Origin: Clostridia bacterium
GTDB taxonomy: Bacteria > Bacillota_A > Clostridia > TANB77 > CAG-508
Length of the DNA: 62,915 nucleotides
Direction: 5' to 3'
NCBI GenBank assembly: GCA_022791475.1
Contig: JAAVZD010000033.1
Location: 1-62,915 of the forward strand
Position numbers and translations under genes: made by a program. Shown here piece by piece: positions 1-7,569 of the stretch (position 1 is the stretch's first letter; each line of letters opens with the position of its first letter). The notes under the pieces were generated by a model. It did not search any database, was not told the DNA's origin, and saw nothing but the letters and a program-made list of their open reading frames with translations.

Positions 1-205
1 CTCTTGAATCTTTGTGTTTGTGTGGAGAACGTAGTATTGTTACGATTTCTTTTTCTGTTGGTAATGGAATAGGTCCAGATACTTTTGAGCCATTTCTTTT
101 AGCAGTTTCTACTATTTGAGCAGCAGACTTTTCTATAAGTTGTGCATCATAAGCCTTTAATCTTATTCTCATTTTCTCACTTCCTACTTTGTTTGATGTT
201 GCCAT
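1..205 (-). CDS. rpsJ: 30S ribosomal protein S10, 5' part (truncated by window start)
   Basis: The minus-strand frame from ATG 205 gives 68 residues with S10 signatures: [15 protein letters not shown] near residue 13, [10 protein letters not shown] near 43 and [11 protein letters not shown] at the window edge. S10 is a 30S head protein that also forms the NusB-NusE antitermination complex. The family is about 102 aa, so roughly one third is missing. A good SD (AAGGAGGA, 211-218) fixes the start. In Firmicutes rpsJ is the first gene of the S10 operon, and the perfect promoter about 240 nt upstream fits that role. A short N-terminal extension ([11 protein letters not shown]) precedes the usual start MRIRLKA. 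Confidence 0.97.
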   Translation of the reverse strand, partial: MATSNKVGSEKMRIRLKAYDAQLIEKSAAQIVETAKRNGSKVSGPIPLPTEKEIVTILRSPHKHKDSR

Positions 206-441
206 TATTTTTTCCTCCTTTTTTAATGTTTTTGGTCGGAAGTTTTAAACGCACCCTGGTGTTTCTTTTGTTTCCATTTTAAAACCCAATGATTGCATGA
301 AAAATCTTGGGATAAGTGCTTTTTATTTTATAAAACTTACCGCCTGGTCTAAGCCATGACATACTCCATAGAAGTTCCCTCCATTCCTTACTATCCGTAA
401 GGATGTAGCCACATTCTACTTCATCGCTTTGTTTACATGCT
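206..441 (-). promoter_or_regulatory. Long 5' leader of the S10 operon with hairpin
   Basis: About 236 nt lie between the predicted start of transcription and the rpsJ ATG. A perfect 7-bp stem with a 5-nt loop is visible (TCCTTAC at 397-403 read on the minus strand, pairing with 385-391). Leaders of S10 operons are often sites of autogenous control. I do not recognise a described L4-type leader here. A 65-codon open frame overlaps this stretch, but it begins inside the promoter and has no family resemblance. Confidence 0.4.
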
Positions 442-447
442 TCTATT

Positions 448-476
448 ATTATACAACGCTTATAGCCGTATGTCAA
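448..476 (-). promoter_or_regulatory. Consensus sigma-A promoter for the S10 operon
   Basis: On the minus strand TTGACA (476-471), a 17-bp spacer and TATAAT (453-448) match the consensus perfectly. It points toward rpsJ and is the expected strong promoter of a ribosomal operon. Confidence 0.9.
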
Positions 477-642
477 CAGGTAATTAGAAAGTTTTTTATT
501 TTTTGTTGTTTTTTCGGTTTTGAGATATTTTTTTACTTTAATTTTACAAAAAATATATTTTCCTTACGGAATTTCATAGAAAATTTATTTATATCTATAA
601 AATTTAAATAAATTATTCTAGTTATTAATAACTTATAAATGC

Positions 643-678
643 AAAAAATAATCGCTAAAATTCTAGCGATTATTTTTT
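643..678 (-). terminator. Rho-independent terminator after the CD1247-like gene
   Basis: ATAATCGCT and AGCGATTAT form a 9-bp stem flanked by A- and T-runs on both sides. It lies just downstream of the gene that ends at 686, and the symmetry would let it work in both directions. Confidence 0.8.
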
Positions 679-685
679 ATATCTT

Positions 686-1174
686 TTACATATCTTCGTC
701 TTCATCATTTTCTTCTTCGTTTCCACATCCATGGCAACTTGAGCAATGTCCTTGGCATCCTTCGTCTTCGTCGTCATCATTCCAGTCTAGTTCTATTATA
801 TTGTTGCATTCTGGGCATTTTATTTCACTTTTTTCGTTTTCTAACATATTTAAGTCTGTAACAAATTCGTAACTACAATATGGGCATACTATTTCGAAGT
901 CGAATTCTCCTGTTTCTTCTTCATCGTATATATCGTTTTCTATTTCACTTACGGATTTATTTATTTTTTCTATTTTAGCATCTATTTCTTTTTGCTTTTC
1001 TTCTACTTTTGCTATTTTATTATCTACCATATTACTCATTTTTTCTATGTGACTAATAAATAATGATGATAGTTCTATAACTTTTTGCTTTACTATTTCT
1101 TTTTCATTTTCGTTTGAAATTGTAGATTCAATTTCTGATAATATTCTATTATATTCTTCACCTAAATTTGCCAT
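686..1174 (-). CDS. CD1247-like zinc-ribbon protein
   Basis: A 162-aa acidic protein. The start MANLGEEYNRILSEIE (ATG 1174) is chosen because family members begin this way and the upstream 19 codons look like leader. The N-terminal half is helical or coiled coil. The C-terminal half has a zinc ribbon with CPYCSYEF followed by CPEC, then an Asp/Glu-rich tail holding a second Cys-rich cluster (CQGHCSSCHGCG). Its position after efp matches the Clostridia order pepP-efp-CD1247. The molecular role is not known to me; the two Cys clusters suggest metal binding. Confidence 0.7.
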   Translation of the reverse strand: MANLGEEYNRILSEIESTISNENEKEIVKQKVIELSSLFISHIEKMSNMVDNKIAKVEEKQKEIDAKIEKINKSVSEIENDIYDEEETGEFDFEIVCPYCSYEFVTDLNMLENEKSEIKCPECNNIIELDWNDDDEDEGCQGHCSSCHGCGNEEENDEDEDM

Positions 1175-1320
1175 AATTTTACCTTCTTTCTGTTTTTTTA
1201 TATTATACTCTTTTTTATTTTTATTATTCATTTGAAAATTTACCTATACAGGAGCAATACTAGTTCTAATATTCGTAAAATATATATCTAAAAGTCTTTT
1301 TCTCCTATTAAATAAAAAAT

Positions 1321-1373
1321 GGGCGACATTTGGTAAATTCCTTTAGGTATTCCTTACCGATGTAGCCCCTACA
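1321..1373. repeat. Palindromic repeat (TAGGGGC family), copy 1
   Basis: An imperfect hairpin with outer arms GGGCGACAT and ATGTAGCCC and inner arms TTGGTAA and TTACCGA around TTCCTTTAGGTATTCC. It closely resembles 2121-2177. It lies between efp and the CD1247-like gene and could act as a transcript-end hairpin. Confidence 0.7.
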
Positions 1374-1432
1374 TTTTTTCTATTAATTTAAATATTAAGA
1401 TGTAATTTGTTTTGTTACACCTATTATTTTTT

Positions 1433-1999
1433 CTATACTCTTTCCATATAGTCACCAGTTCTTGTGTCTATTCTAATAACATCTCCTATGTTAATGAATA
1501 GTGGAACTGATACTTCGTATCCATTTTCTAGTGTTGCTGGTTTTCCTGATGTTGTTGTTGTGTTTCCACTAAATCCTGGCTCTGTGTATGTAACTTCTAG
1601 TTCTACAAACATTGGTGGTTCTACTGAAAATACATTTCCTTTGTATGAAAGTATTTTTACGTTCATGTTTTCTTTAATAAATTTTAAGCTATCTCCTAAT
1701 TGTTCTTTATTTAAAGGCATTTGCTCATATGTTTCATTATCCATGAAATAATATAATCCACCATCTTCATATAAGTATTGCATTTCTTTCTTTTCTATTT
1801 CTGCTCCTGGATATTTTTCTGATGGGTTAAATGTTTTTTCTATTACTGCTCCTGATATTACATTTCTTAATTTTGTTCTAACAAAAGCTGATCCTTTTCC
1901 TGGTTTTACGTGTTGGAATTCTACTACTTTGAATACGTTTCCATCCATTTCAAATGTTGTTCCATTTCTAAAATCTCCTGCCATATATACTTCTGCCAT
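1433..1999 (-). CDS. efp: Elongation factor P
   Basis: 188 aa, the usual length. EF-P binds between the ribosomal P and E sites and relieves stalling at polyproline. The N-terminal KOW-like domain carries the loop [10 protein letters not shown], with Lys35 at the tip where other EF-Ps are modified. OB domains follow and end with the conserved [11 protein letters not shown]. The SD GAAAGGAG sits 7 nt before ATG 1999. It lies downstream of the Xaa-Pro aminopeptidase, the common Firmicutes arrangement. No EF-P modification gene is visible in the window. Confidence 0.98.
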   Translation of the reverse strand: MAEVYMAGDFRNGTTFEMDGNVFKVVEFQHVKPGKGSAFVRTKLRNVISGAVIEKTFNPSEKYPGAEIEKKEMQYLYEDGGLYYFMDNETYEQMPLNKEQLGDSLKFIKENMNVKILSYKGNVFSVEPPMFVELEVTYTEPGFSGNTTTTSGKPATLENGYEVSVPLFINIGDVIRIDTRTGDYMERV

Positions 2000-2120
2000 T
2001 TTTTATATCTCCTTTCGAATTTTTTTATTTCTTTTATTACTTTATTTATATTACCATATTTTTCTAGGAAAAGCAAGTGTTTTTTGTTCATTATTGTACC
2101 ACTGTAATTTTACTTTTTGT

Positions 2121-2177
2121 TGTAGGGGCTTAATCGGTAAATTCTTACAGGTATTCCTTACCGATTAAGCCCCTACA
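2121..2177. repeat. Palindromic repeat (TAGGGGC family), copy 2
   Basis: TGTAGGGGCTTAATCGGTAA pairs with TTACCGATTAAGCCCCTACA in an almost perfect inverted repeat around a short centre. It sits in the gap between pepP and efp. The same core recurs at 1321-1373, and the TAGGGGC ends recur at 14319, 29431 and 56866. Confidence 0.85.
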
Positions 2178-2198
2178 ATTGTTACATATTTTTATTGA

Positions 2199-3269
2199 TT
2201 ATTGTTTATCTACTATAATATATTCTTTACTTGACTTCGTTAAATTTTCAGATGCCTCTTTTCCTACTAGAACTGTATCTTCTATTCTTACTCCAAATTT
2301 CCCAGGTATATATATTCCTGGTTCATTTGTTATTACCATATTTTCTTTTAGTGTATTATCATTTCTACTATTTATAACTGGCATTTCGTGTATATCTAAC
2401 CCTACTCCATGTCCTACGCTATGAATTAGGTCATAGCCATTTAGCTTAAAGTCGTTTTCTACCATTTTTGATATTGTTTTTATATTTGCTCCATCTTTTA
2501 ATTCTTTCGCAGTTTGAAGCTGATTTTTTAATACTAAATCATATATATTTTTTACTTCTTCTGGTATATATCCTACAAATATTGTTCTTGTCATATCTGA
2601 TGAGTATCCTTCATATTTACAGCCAAAGTCTAATGTTATTACATCTCCTAAGTCGATTTTTTTATTTGTTGGAATTGCATGTGGCTTTGATGAATTTTTT
2701 CCAGATGCTACTATTGGCTCAAACGATACTCCTTCAGCACCATTTAGTTTGAAATATTTTTCAATTTCTAGTGCTATTTCTTTTTCTGTTTGACCTACTT
2801 TTATGAACTTTGTTAAATATTCAAAACAGTCATCCGTTATTTTACATGCTTTTTTTAGTTTTTCTATTTCTTCTTCGTCTTTTATCATTCTTTGCTTTTC
2901 AATAGCATTTTCTGTTTCTTGCATATTATTTGCTTTATATTTATGCATATATTCTTTATATTTTGCATATGTTACATAGTTTTCTTCAAAGCCTACATTT
3001 TCACAAAACATAAAGAAATTTTCGTATTCATCTTTTGAATATTCTTTAAATTCATGTACTATTATTTCATCATCTATTGTTAATACATTTTGAACTTCTT
3101 CTATATATCTTCCATCTGTTAAAAATATATTTTCTTTTCTTGTTATTAATAAGATTCCTTCTGCTCTTATATTAGTTAGATATCTTATGTTAGTAGGATT
3201 TGAAACTATTAATCCTTGCATATCTAACATTTTCATTTTTTCTCTTAACCATTTAATTTTATTATTCAT
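2199..3269 (-). CDS. pepP: Xaa-Pro aminopeptidase (M24 family)
   Basis: 356 aa. It removes N-terminal residues that precede proline and is a dinuclear metal enzyme of the cytoplasm. An N-terminal creatinase-like domain (about 1-130) is followed by the pita-bread catalytic domain. Metal ligands are visible: Asp in TLDFGCKYEGYSSDMTRT (two Asp), His in HSVGHGVGLDIHE, Glu in ITNEPGIYIPG and Glu in VRIEDTV. SD TAGGAG precedes ATG 3269. It lies in the run yqeG - prepilin peptidase - pepP - efp. Confidence 0.95.
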   Translation of the reverse strand: MNNKIKWLREKMKMLDMQGLIVSNPTNIRYLTNIRAEGILLITRKENIFLTDGRYIEEVQNVLTIDDEIIVHEFKEYSKDEYENFFMFCENVGFEENYVTYAKYKEYMHKYKANNMQETENAIEKQRMIKDEEEIEKLKKACKITDDCFEYLTKFIKVGQTEKEIALEIEKYFKLNGAEGVSFEPIVASGKNSSKPHAIPTNKKIDLGDVITLDFGCKYEGYSSDMTRTIFVGYIPEEVKNIYDLVLKNQLQTAKELKDGANIKTISKMVENDFKLNGYDLIHSVGHGVGLDIHEMPVINSRNDNTLKENMVITNEPGIYIPGKFGVRIEDTVLVGKEASENLTKSSKEYIIVDKQ

Positions 3270-3289
3270 AGAAAACTCCTACCTTCTTA

Positions 3290-4042
3290 TTAACCTTGAT
3301 ACATTCCTAATGTAAATATTTTAAATAGTATAAATAATAGTATATCTTGTGGAACTAACATGACTATTATACTTGCTATTACTATAAATGGTCCAAATGG
3401 TATATATTCGTCTGTTTTTCTTATTTTTGTTATTATTAGTATTATACTTATTATTGCTGCTAGTAAGAATGCTATTACTGAAATTCCTATTATATTCATC
3501 CATCCAAAGAATAAACCTAGCGCTCCCATGAATTTAACGTCTCCAAAGCCCATTGCTTCTTTCCCTGCTAGTATCCCGCCTATTAAGGTTATAGCTAAAA
3601 ATATTCCTGCGCCTACTAATCCACCTATCAAATTAGATATTGCTAAATCTGGACTATATATTCCTTCTATAAATGTAGTTATTAAACCTAATTCAAATAT
3701 AGTTAAGTTTAGCCTGTTTGGAATAATTTGAAGTTTATAGTCTATTATAAATGCTGATATAAGCATTGGTGTTAATAACATATATTTTATTAATTCTATT
3801 TTATATAATATATTTTCTTGCCAACCTATAAAGTATAATAGTGCTATGTATATTATAGATGTGCATACTGCTAAGAAATATTTAGGTTTCACATTTTTTA
3901 AATATATAGTAAAAAATTCTTTTGAGAATACTTTTTTATATTCTGGAAGTCTGTTATTGCACCAGTCTATAAATTGACCTACAAATAAGCCTATAATTCC
4001 TACTATAACATAAAACATTATATTTATATCATTTATATACAT
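3290..4042 (-). CDS. Prepilin peptidase, A24 family (short form)
   Basis: 250 aa with about seven hydrophobic segments. Aspartyl prepilin peptidases cut type IV (pseudo)pilin leaders in the membrane. The GxGD-type motif is present as GFGDVKFMGALGLFFGW near residue 165, and the partner Asp is in AFIIDYKLQIIPN near residue 100. The N-terminal Cys4 zinc/methyltransferase domain of PilD-like enzymes is not seen, so it may only cleave. The start follows the stop of yqeG by three bases, which suggests translational coupling. Pilin-like substrates occur in the window at 35578 and probably 61559. Confidence 0.85.
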   Translation of the reverse strand: MYINDINIMFYVIVGIIGLFVGQFIDWCNNRLPEYKKVFSKEFFTIYLKNVKPKYFLAVCTSIIYIALLYFIGWQENILYKIELIKYMLLTPMLISAFIIDYKLQIIPNRLNLTIFELGLITTFIEGIYSPDLAISNLIGGLVGAGIFLAITLIGGILAGKEAMGFGDVKFMGALGLFFGWMNIIGISVIAFLLAAIISIILIITKIRKTDEYIPFGPFIVIASIIVMLVPQDILLFILFKIFTLGMYQG

Positions 4043-4045
4043 TTT

Positions 4046-4543
4046 TTATTTACCTCTTTTTCTTAAGTATCTCTTTATTATTACATTTTCTAGTGGTCTT
4101 TTTATTTTTGTTACTAATAAGTCCTTTTCTGCAATTGGTTTTACTAATATTGAGTAGAGTTTGCACCTATTTGCGCCTATAACATCTGTAAAAATTTGGT
4201 CTCCTACTGCTGCTATATTTTCTTCTTTTTCTTCTAATAAATTTATTGCTTTTTTAAAACCTCTTTTAAATGGTTTTGTTGCTAAATTAAAATATGGTAA
4301 GTTTAAAATTTCAGCTACCATTTTTACCTTTTCTTCTTTATTACTGTTAGATAAAATACAAAATTTAATTCCTTGATTTTTTAAATTTTCACACCATTCT
4401 TTTATACCTTCTGGTATGTTTTTATCAAAGTCTAATATTGTGTTATCTACATCTAATATTAATGCTTTTATATTATTGCTTTTTAAAAATTCTATTGTTA
4501 TTTCTTTAACACTTTCCATATATGTACGTGGGTAAATTAACAT
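4046..4543 (-). CDS. yqeG: YqeG-type HAD IIIA phosphatase
   Basis: 165 aa. The HAD motif I is LDVDNTILDFD near residue 30, motif II is CILSNSNKEEK near 70, a motif III lysine is in ATKPFKRGF, and the acidic motif IV is AVGDQIFTDVIGANR. These show a small haloacid dehalogenase-fold phosphatase. The substrate is not settled in the family. SD GGAGG precedes ATG 4543. It is the first gene of the run leading to efp. Confidence 0.9.
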   Translation of the reverse strand: MLIYPRTYMESVKEITIEFLKSNNIKALILDVDNTILDFDKNIPEGIKEWCENLKNQGIKFCILSNSNKEEKVKMVAEILNLPYFNLATKPFKRGFKKAINLLEEKEENIAAVGDQIFTDVIGANRCKLYSILVKPIAEKDLLVTKIKRPLENVIIKRYLRKRGK

Positions 4544-4604
4544 TTTGTTCCTCCATATTTTTTATCACTTTTATATTACCAATATGTAAGGTTTTTGTCA
4601 AGGA

Positions 4605-4714
4605 AAAAGGAAAGATTTGGGATGCGCCAAAAACTTTCCTTCTTTAATTAAAATTTAAAAAAGAATCTAAAAAATAAAAGGAAAGTTTTTGACGCATCCC
4701 AAATCTTTCCTTTT
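4605..4714. repeat. Long inverted repeat, 37-bp arms
   Basis: The arms 4605-4641 and 4678-4714 are complementary at 36 of 37 positions (one C/T difference, a G-U pair in RNA) around a 36-bp AT-rich centre. The arms contain AAAGATTTGGGATGCG. It fills the gap between sleB (ending 4722) and yqeG (starting 4543). It could act as a terminator for sleB, but its size and resemblance to 42411-42508 suggest a mobile palindrome family. Confidence 0.9.
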
Positions 4715-4721
4715 CTGTATT

Positions 4722-5411
4722 TTATTTACAAAATCTGTGCCTTCCTATTGTTACTGTCATTGGTCTTGACCATATCCATTTATTGGTTGCTGTTGATGGG
4801 TTAAAGTAATATATTGCTCCATATGATGGGTCCCAACCGTTTAGAGCGTCTTGTGCTGCTTTTATTGCTGTGCTATTTGGGCTTAAGTTTATTTGTCCAT
4901 CTCTTACTGCATCAAACGCTCCTGATTGATACACTACTCCGGATATAGTATTTGGAAATTTTGAACTTTTTACACGGTTTAATACTACTGCTGCTACTGC
5001 TACTTGCCCTGAATATGGCTCTCCTCTTGCTTCCCCATATACTACTCTTGCTAATAAATTTAAGTTACTTGAACTAGAAGATGAACCACTTGATGATGAA
5101 GATGTAAATATCCCCATAGCTCTAAGTGTTGCTGGTCCTGCTATTCCATCTACTGCTAAACCATTTTTCCTTTGAAAGTATTTAACAGCCGCTAGTGTTT
5201 GGCTTCCATATATTCCATCTACATTCCCATTATAATATCCCCATCTTTTTAGCTTTGTTTGTATTTGTGTTACTTCACTTCCTCGTGAACCATATTTTGA
5301 AAGTGCTTGTATTTCTTGGTTTCTTACAAATACATTGTAGCCTATAAATATGCTAAATAAAATTGAAATTATTATTATTGGTTTTATATTTTTCTTTATT
5401 TTAATTATCAT
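4722..5411 (-). CDS. sleB: Spore cortex-lytic enzyme SleB
   Basis: 229 aa from ATG 5411, preferred over an upstream in-frame ATG because GAGGAG lies about 8 nt before it. It has an N-terminal signal anchor (IIIISILFSIFIGYNVF), a peptidoglycan-binding repeat domain (GSEVTQIQTKLKRWGYY ... DGIYGSQT), a Ser-rich linker, and a hydrolase-2 catalytic domain beginning LLARVVYGEARGEPY with the catalytic Glu. SleB opens the cortex during germination, so the organism should form spores. The usual partner YpeB is not adjacent. It ends in IGRHRFCK. Confidence 0.92.
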   Translation of the reverse strand: MIIKIKKNIKPIIIISILFSIFIGYNVFVRNQEIQALSKYGSRGSEVTQIQTKLKRWGYYNGNVDGIYGSQTLAAVKYFQRKNGLAVDGIAGPATLRAMGIFTSSSSSGSSSSSSNLNLLARVVYGEARGEPYSGQVAVAAVVLNRVKSSKFPNTISGVVYQSGAFDAVRDGQINLSPNSTAIKAAQDALNGWDPSYGAIYYFNPSTATNKWIWSRPMTVTIGRHRFCK

Positions 5412-5470
5412 AAAAACAACTCCTCTTTTGGAATTATTTTCTCCTAAAAAGTGTTTTTTATTCAATTATT

Positions 5471-6935
5471 TTAATTATCAAACTTAGGCTCACATGTTAG
5501 CCTTATTCCTAAATTTTTCATTACATTGTTTTCTTCACTTGTAACTATGTATGAAGAGTGTGCTTCTAATCCGTTCTAATTTTTCTAGTTGTTCTATTGC
5601 TTTTTCTATACTTTTACTTTCTCTACTACATATACTAAGTGTTATTATTACTTCTTGAATATTTAGATAATAGTTTTTTCTGTATGATATTTTTTGTTTT
5701 GTTTTAAATATTCCTTCTAATACTTCTGGTGATAATAAATATTCTTCATCTGGAATGCCTGCTAATTGTTTTAAGCTATTTACTAGCATTGCACTTGATG
5801 CACTCAATAATTTCGATTCTTTTCCTGTTATTATTTTTCCATCTTTTAGTTTTATTGCTACTACATTTGCCTTTTTCTTTTCTGATGCTTTAATTGTAGG
5901 CTCTACTATGCTTCTATCTTCTTTATTTATATTTAATTTTGTCATTAATGCACATATTCTATCTACTACTTCTTGTGTAGTTGCTTCTTTTTTCATATCA
6001 CAAACTGCACCATAGTATCTTCTTATAACTTCTTGGCAACCTGCTTCTTTCGCTACTTCATCATCTACAATACATTGCTTTATCATATTAACTCCCATAT
6101 CTGTTGGTGAGTTATATACATTTTCTCCCATTACTTGCTTAAGCATATTTTTTAGTATTGGAAATGTTGATATATCTCTATTATAATTTACCGCTTCTAT
6201 ATTATATTGTTGCATATGAAATGGGTCTATCATATTAATATCTCCTAAGTCTGCTGTTGCTGCTTCATATGCTACATTTACTGGGTGTAATAAACCTAAA
6301 TTCCATACAGGGAAGGTTTCGTATTTTGCATAACCTGCTCTTATTCCATTTTTGTTTTCGTTATATATTTGTGATAAACATGTTGCAAGTTTTCCACTAT
6401 TTGGACCTGGTGCTGTTATTACTACTAGTTTTTTAGTTGTTTTTATATATGGATTTTTTCCAAAACCTTCTTTACTAAATATTTTTTCTATATCATTTGG
6501 GTAGCCTACTATTGGCTCAAATAAATATGGGGTTATATTTTTCTTTTTTAAGGCTTTAGCTAGTTTTTCTACTCCTTTTTGTCCTGTATACATATTTATT
6601 GCTACACCGCTAATTAATATATTTAATTTTTGCATTTTTTCTATTAGTCTTAGTAAATCTTGCTCATAACTAATTCCATAGTCAGCTCTTATTTTATTTT
6701 TCTCTATATCATTTGCATTTATACAGAATATTACTTCTAAGTCATTTTTAAATTGTTTTAATAGTTCTATTTTTGCATCTGGTTTAAAACCTGGAAGTAC
6801 CCTGCTTGCATGTAAGTCGTCAAATAGTTTTCCTCCAAATTCTAGGTATAATTTGTTGTCAAACCTTTTTATTCTTTCTTCAATTTTTTCTTTTTGTATT
6901 TTTAAATACTTTTCGTGATCAAATGCTACATTCAT
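5471..6935 (-). CDS. DUF1846 family protein, split by a +1 frameshift at CGG
   Basis: The zero frame runs from ATG 6935 (SD GGGAGG) and ends at 5535 with a C-terminus foreign to the family (ERIRSTLFIHSYK). At codon 455 the codon is CGG (5573-5571). Reading on from GGA at 5572 gives 33 more codons, GLEAHSSYIV ... LGIRLTCEPKFDN, ending at 5471. This is the expected family tail. Total length is then 487 aa against about 500 for the family. Conserved stretches include ITAPGPNSGKLATCLSQ near 185 and PVNVAYEAATADLGD. DUF1846 proteins are conserved in Firmicutes with no firmly assigned role known to me. An alternative is a real inactivating insertion. Confidence 0.85.
5571..5573 (-). other. +1 frameshift site (GAA C GGA) in the DUF1846 gene
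   Basis: Zero-frame codons are GAA-CGG-ATT. Skipping C at 5573 gives GAA-GGA-TTA and restores the family C-terminus. The zero-frame stop comes 12 codons later. Confidence 0.8.
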
Positions 6936-7050
6936 TTTTCTTTTCCTCCCAACTATAAAAGGCATAGTAGTGTCATATCTAACAGTATTCCATCAAACAA
7001 TGCCTCTACAACATTAACTTAAATCAACATGCTTTCCTAAAACATAAAAA

Positions 7051-7095
7051 TAGATTAAAAAAATCCCCCGAAAAATTCGGTTTTTTTTTAATCTA
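7051..7095. terminator. Bidirectional hairpin in the DUF1846/SCIFF intergenic region
   Basis: TAGATTAAAAAAA pairs with TTTTTTTAATCTA around an inner CCGAA/TTCGG stem. It lies between divergent genes, upstream of both, so it is not an obvious gene-end terminator. It could attenuate leader transcripts of the DUF1846 gene. The rest of 6936-7184 is AT-rich with nothing else recognised. Confidence 0.5.
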
Positions 7096-7184
7096 TTACT
7101 AATTATTTTTTATAATAATATCATTTGATTTATTTTTTTGCAACACTATTTTTATAAAATTTATAACAAATATTTTATAATAAT

Positions 7185-7213
7185 TTGATTTTTTGTTATT
7201 TTTATGTTACAAT
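7185..7213 (+). promoter_or_regulatory. Promoter of the SCIFF gene
   Basis: TTGATT (7185-7190), 17-bp spacer, TACAAT (7208-7213), about 53 nt before the SCIFF start. Confidence 0.65.
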
Positions 7214-7265
7214 ACTTTTTGTAACACGTTAACGATGCTTTTCTTTTATGAAAGGAGAATTTGTT

Positions 7266-7430
7266 ATGAAACATGTAAAAACACTTTCTACAAAGAACTT
7301 AGCTTCAACAATGGAAAAAGGTGGCTGTGGCGAATGCCAGACATCTTGTCAGAGTGCGTGCAAGACTTCTTGCACGGTAGGTAACCAGAAGTGCGAACAG
7401 GCAAATACCAAGGAGATTGATCGCACCTAA
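7266..7430 (+). CDS. scfA: Six-cysteine peptide SCIFF precursor
   Basis: 54 aa. The start ATG 7266 has SD AAAGGAG 10 nt upstream; an earlier in-frame ATG (7248) lacks one. The core GGCGECQTSCQSACKTSCT carries the spaced cysteines of SCIFF (six cysteines in forty-five residues), a ribosomal peptide that a radical SAM enzyme crosslinks through thioethers. The length slightly exceeds the usual 46 aa because of an extra tail (NQKCEQANTKEIDRT) with one more Cys. The maturase is usually next to the precursor in Clostridia, but here mutS2 follows. The gene is monocistronic, with its own promoter and terminator. Confidence 0.92.
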   Translation: MKHVKTLSTKNLASTMEKGGCGECQTSCQSACKTSCTVGNQKCEQANTKEIDRT

Positions 7431-7437
7431 GTACCTT

Positions 7438-7473
7438 AAGGAGTAGCTTTTTAAAGCTACTCCTTGTTTTTTT
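7438..7473 (+). terminator. Terminator of the SCIFF gene
   Basis: AAGGAGTAGC and GCTACTCCTT form a 10-bp stem followed by GTTTTTTT. Confidence 0.92.
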
Positions 7474-7569
7474 AGCTAAATTATGAGATAATATATTAAA
7501 TTAAAAGGAGTGTCCCAAGTGTGTCAATTTGTCACGAGAAGGGTCGTCTTTACTATGCAGGAGAATAGT

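Noticed and set aside
279..476. A 65-codon open frame in the rpsJ leader on the minus strand
   Set aside because: It begins inside the -35 element of a perfect promoter, lacks an SD and resembles no protein.
7510..7569. Longer MutS2 from GTG 7510
   Set aside because: The extra 20 residues are unlike the family, and an SD directly precedes ATG 7570.
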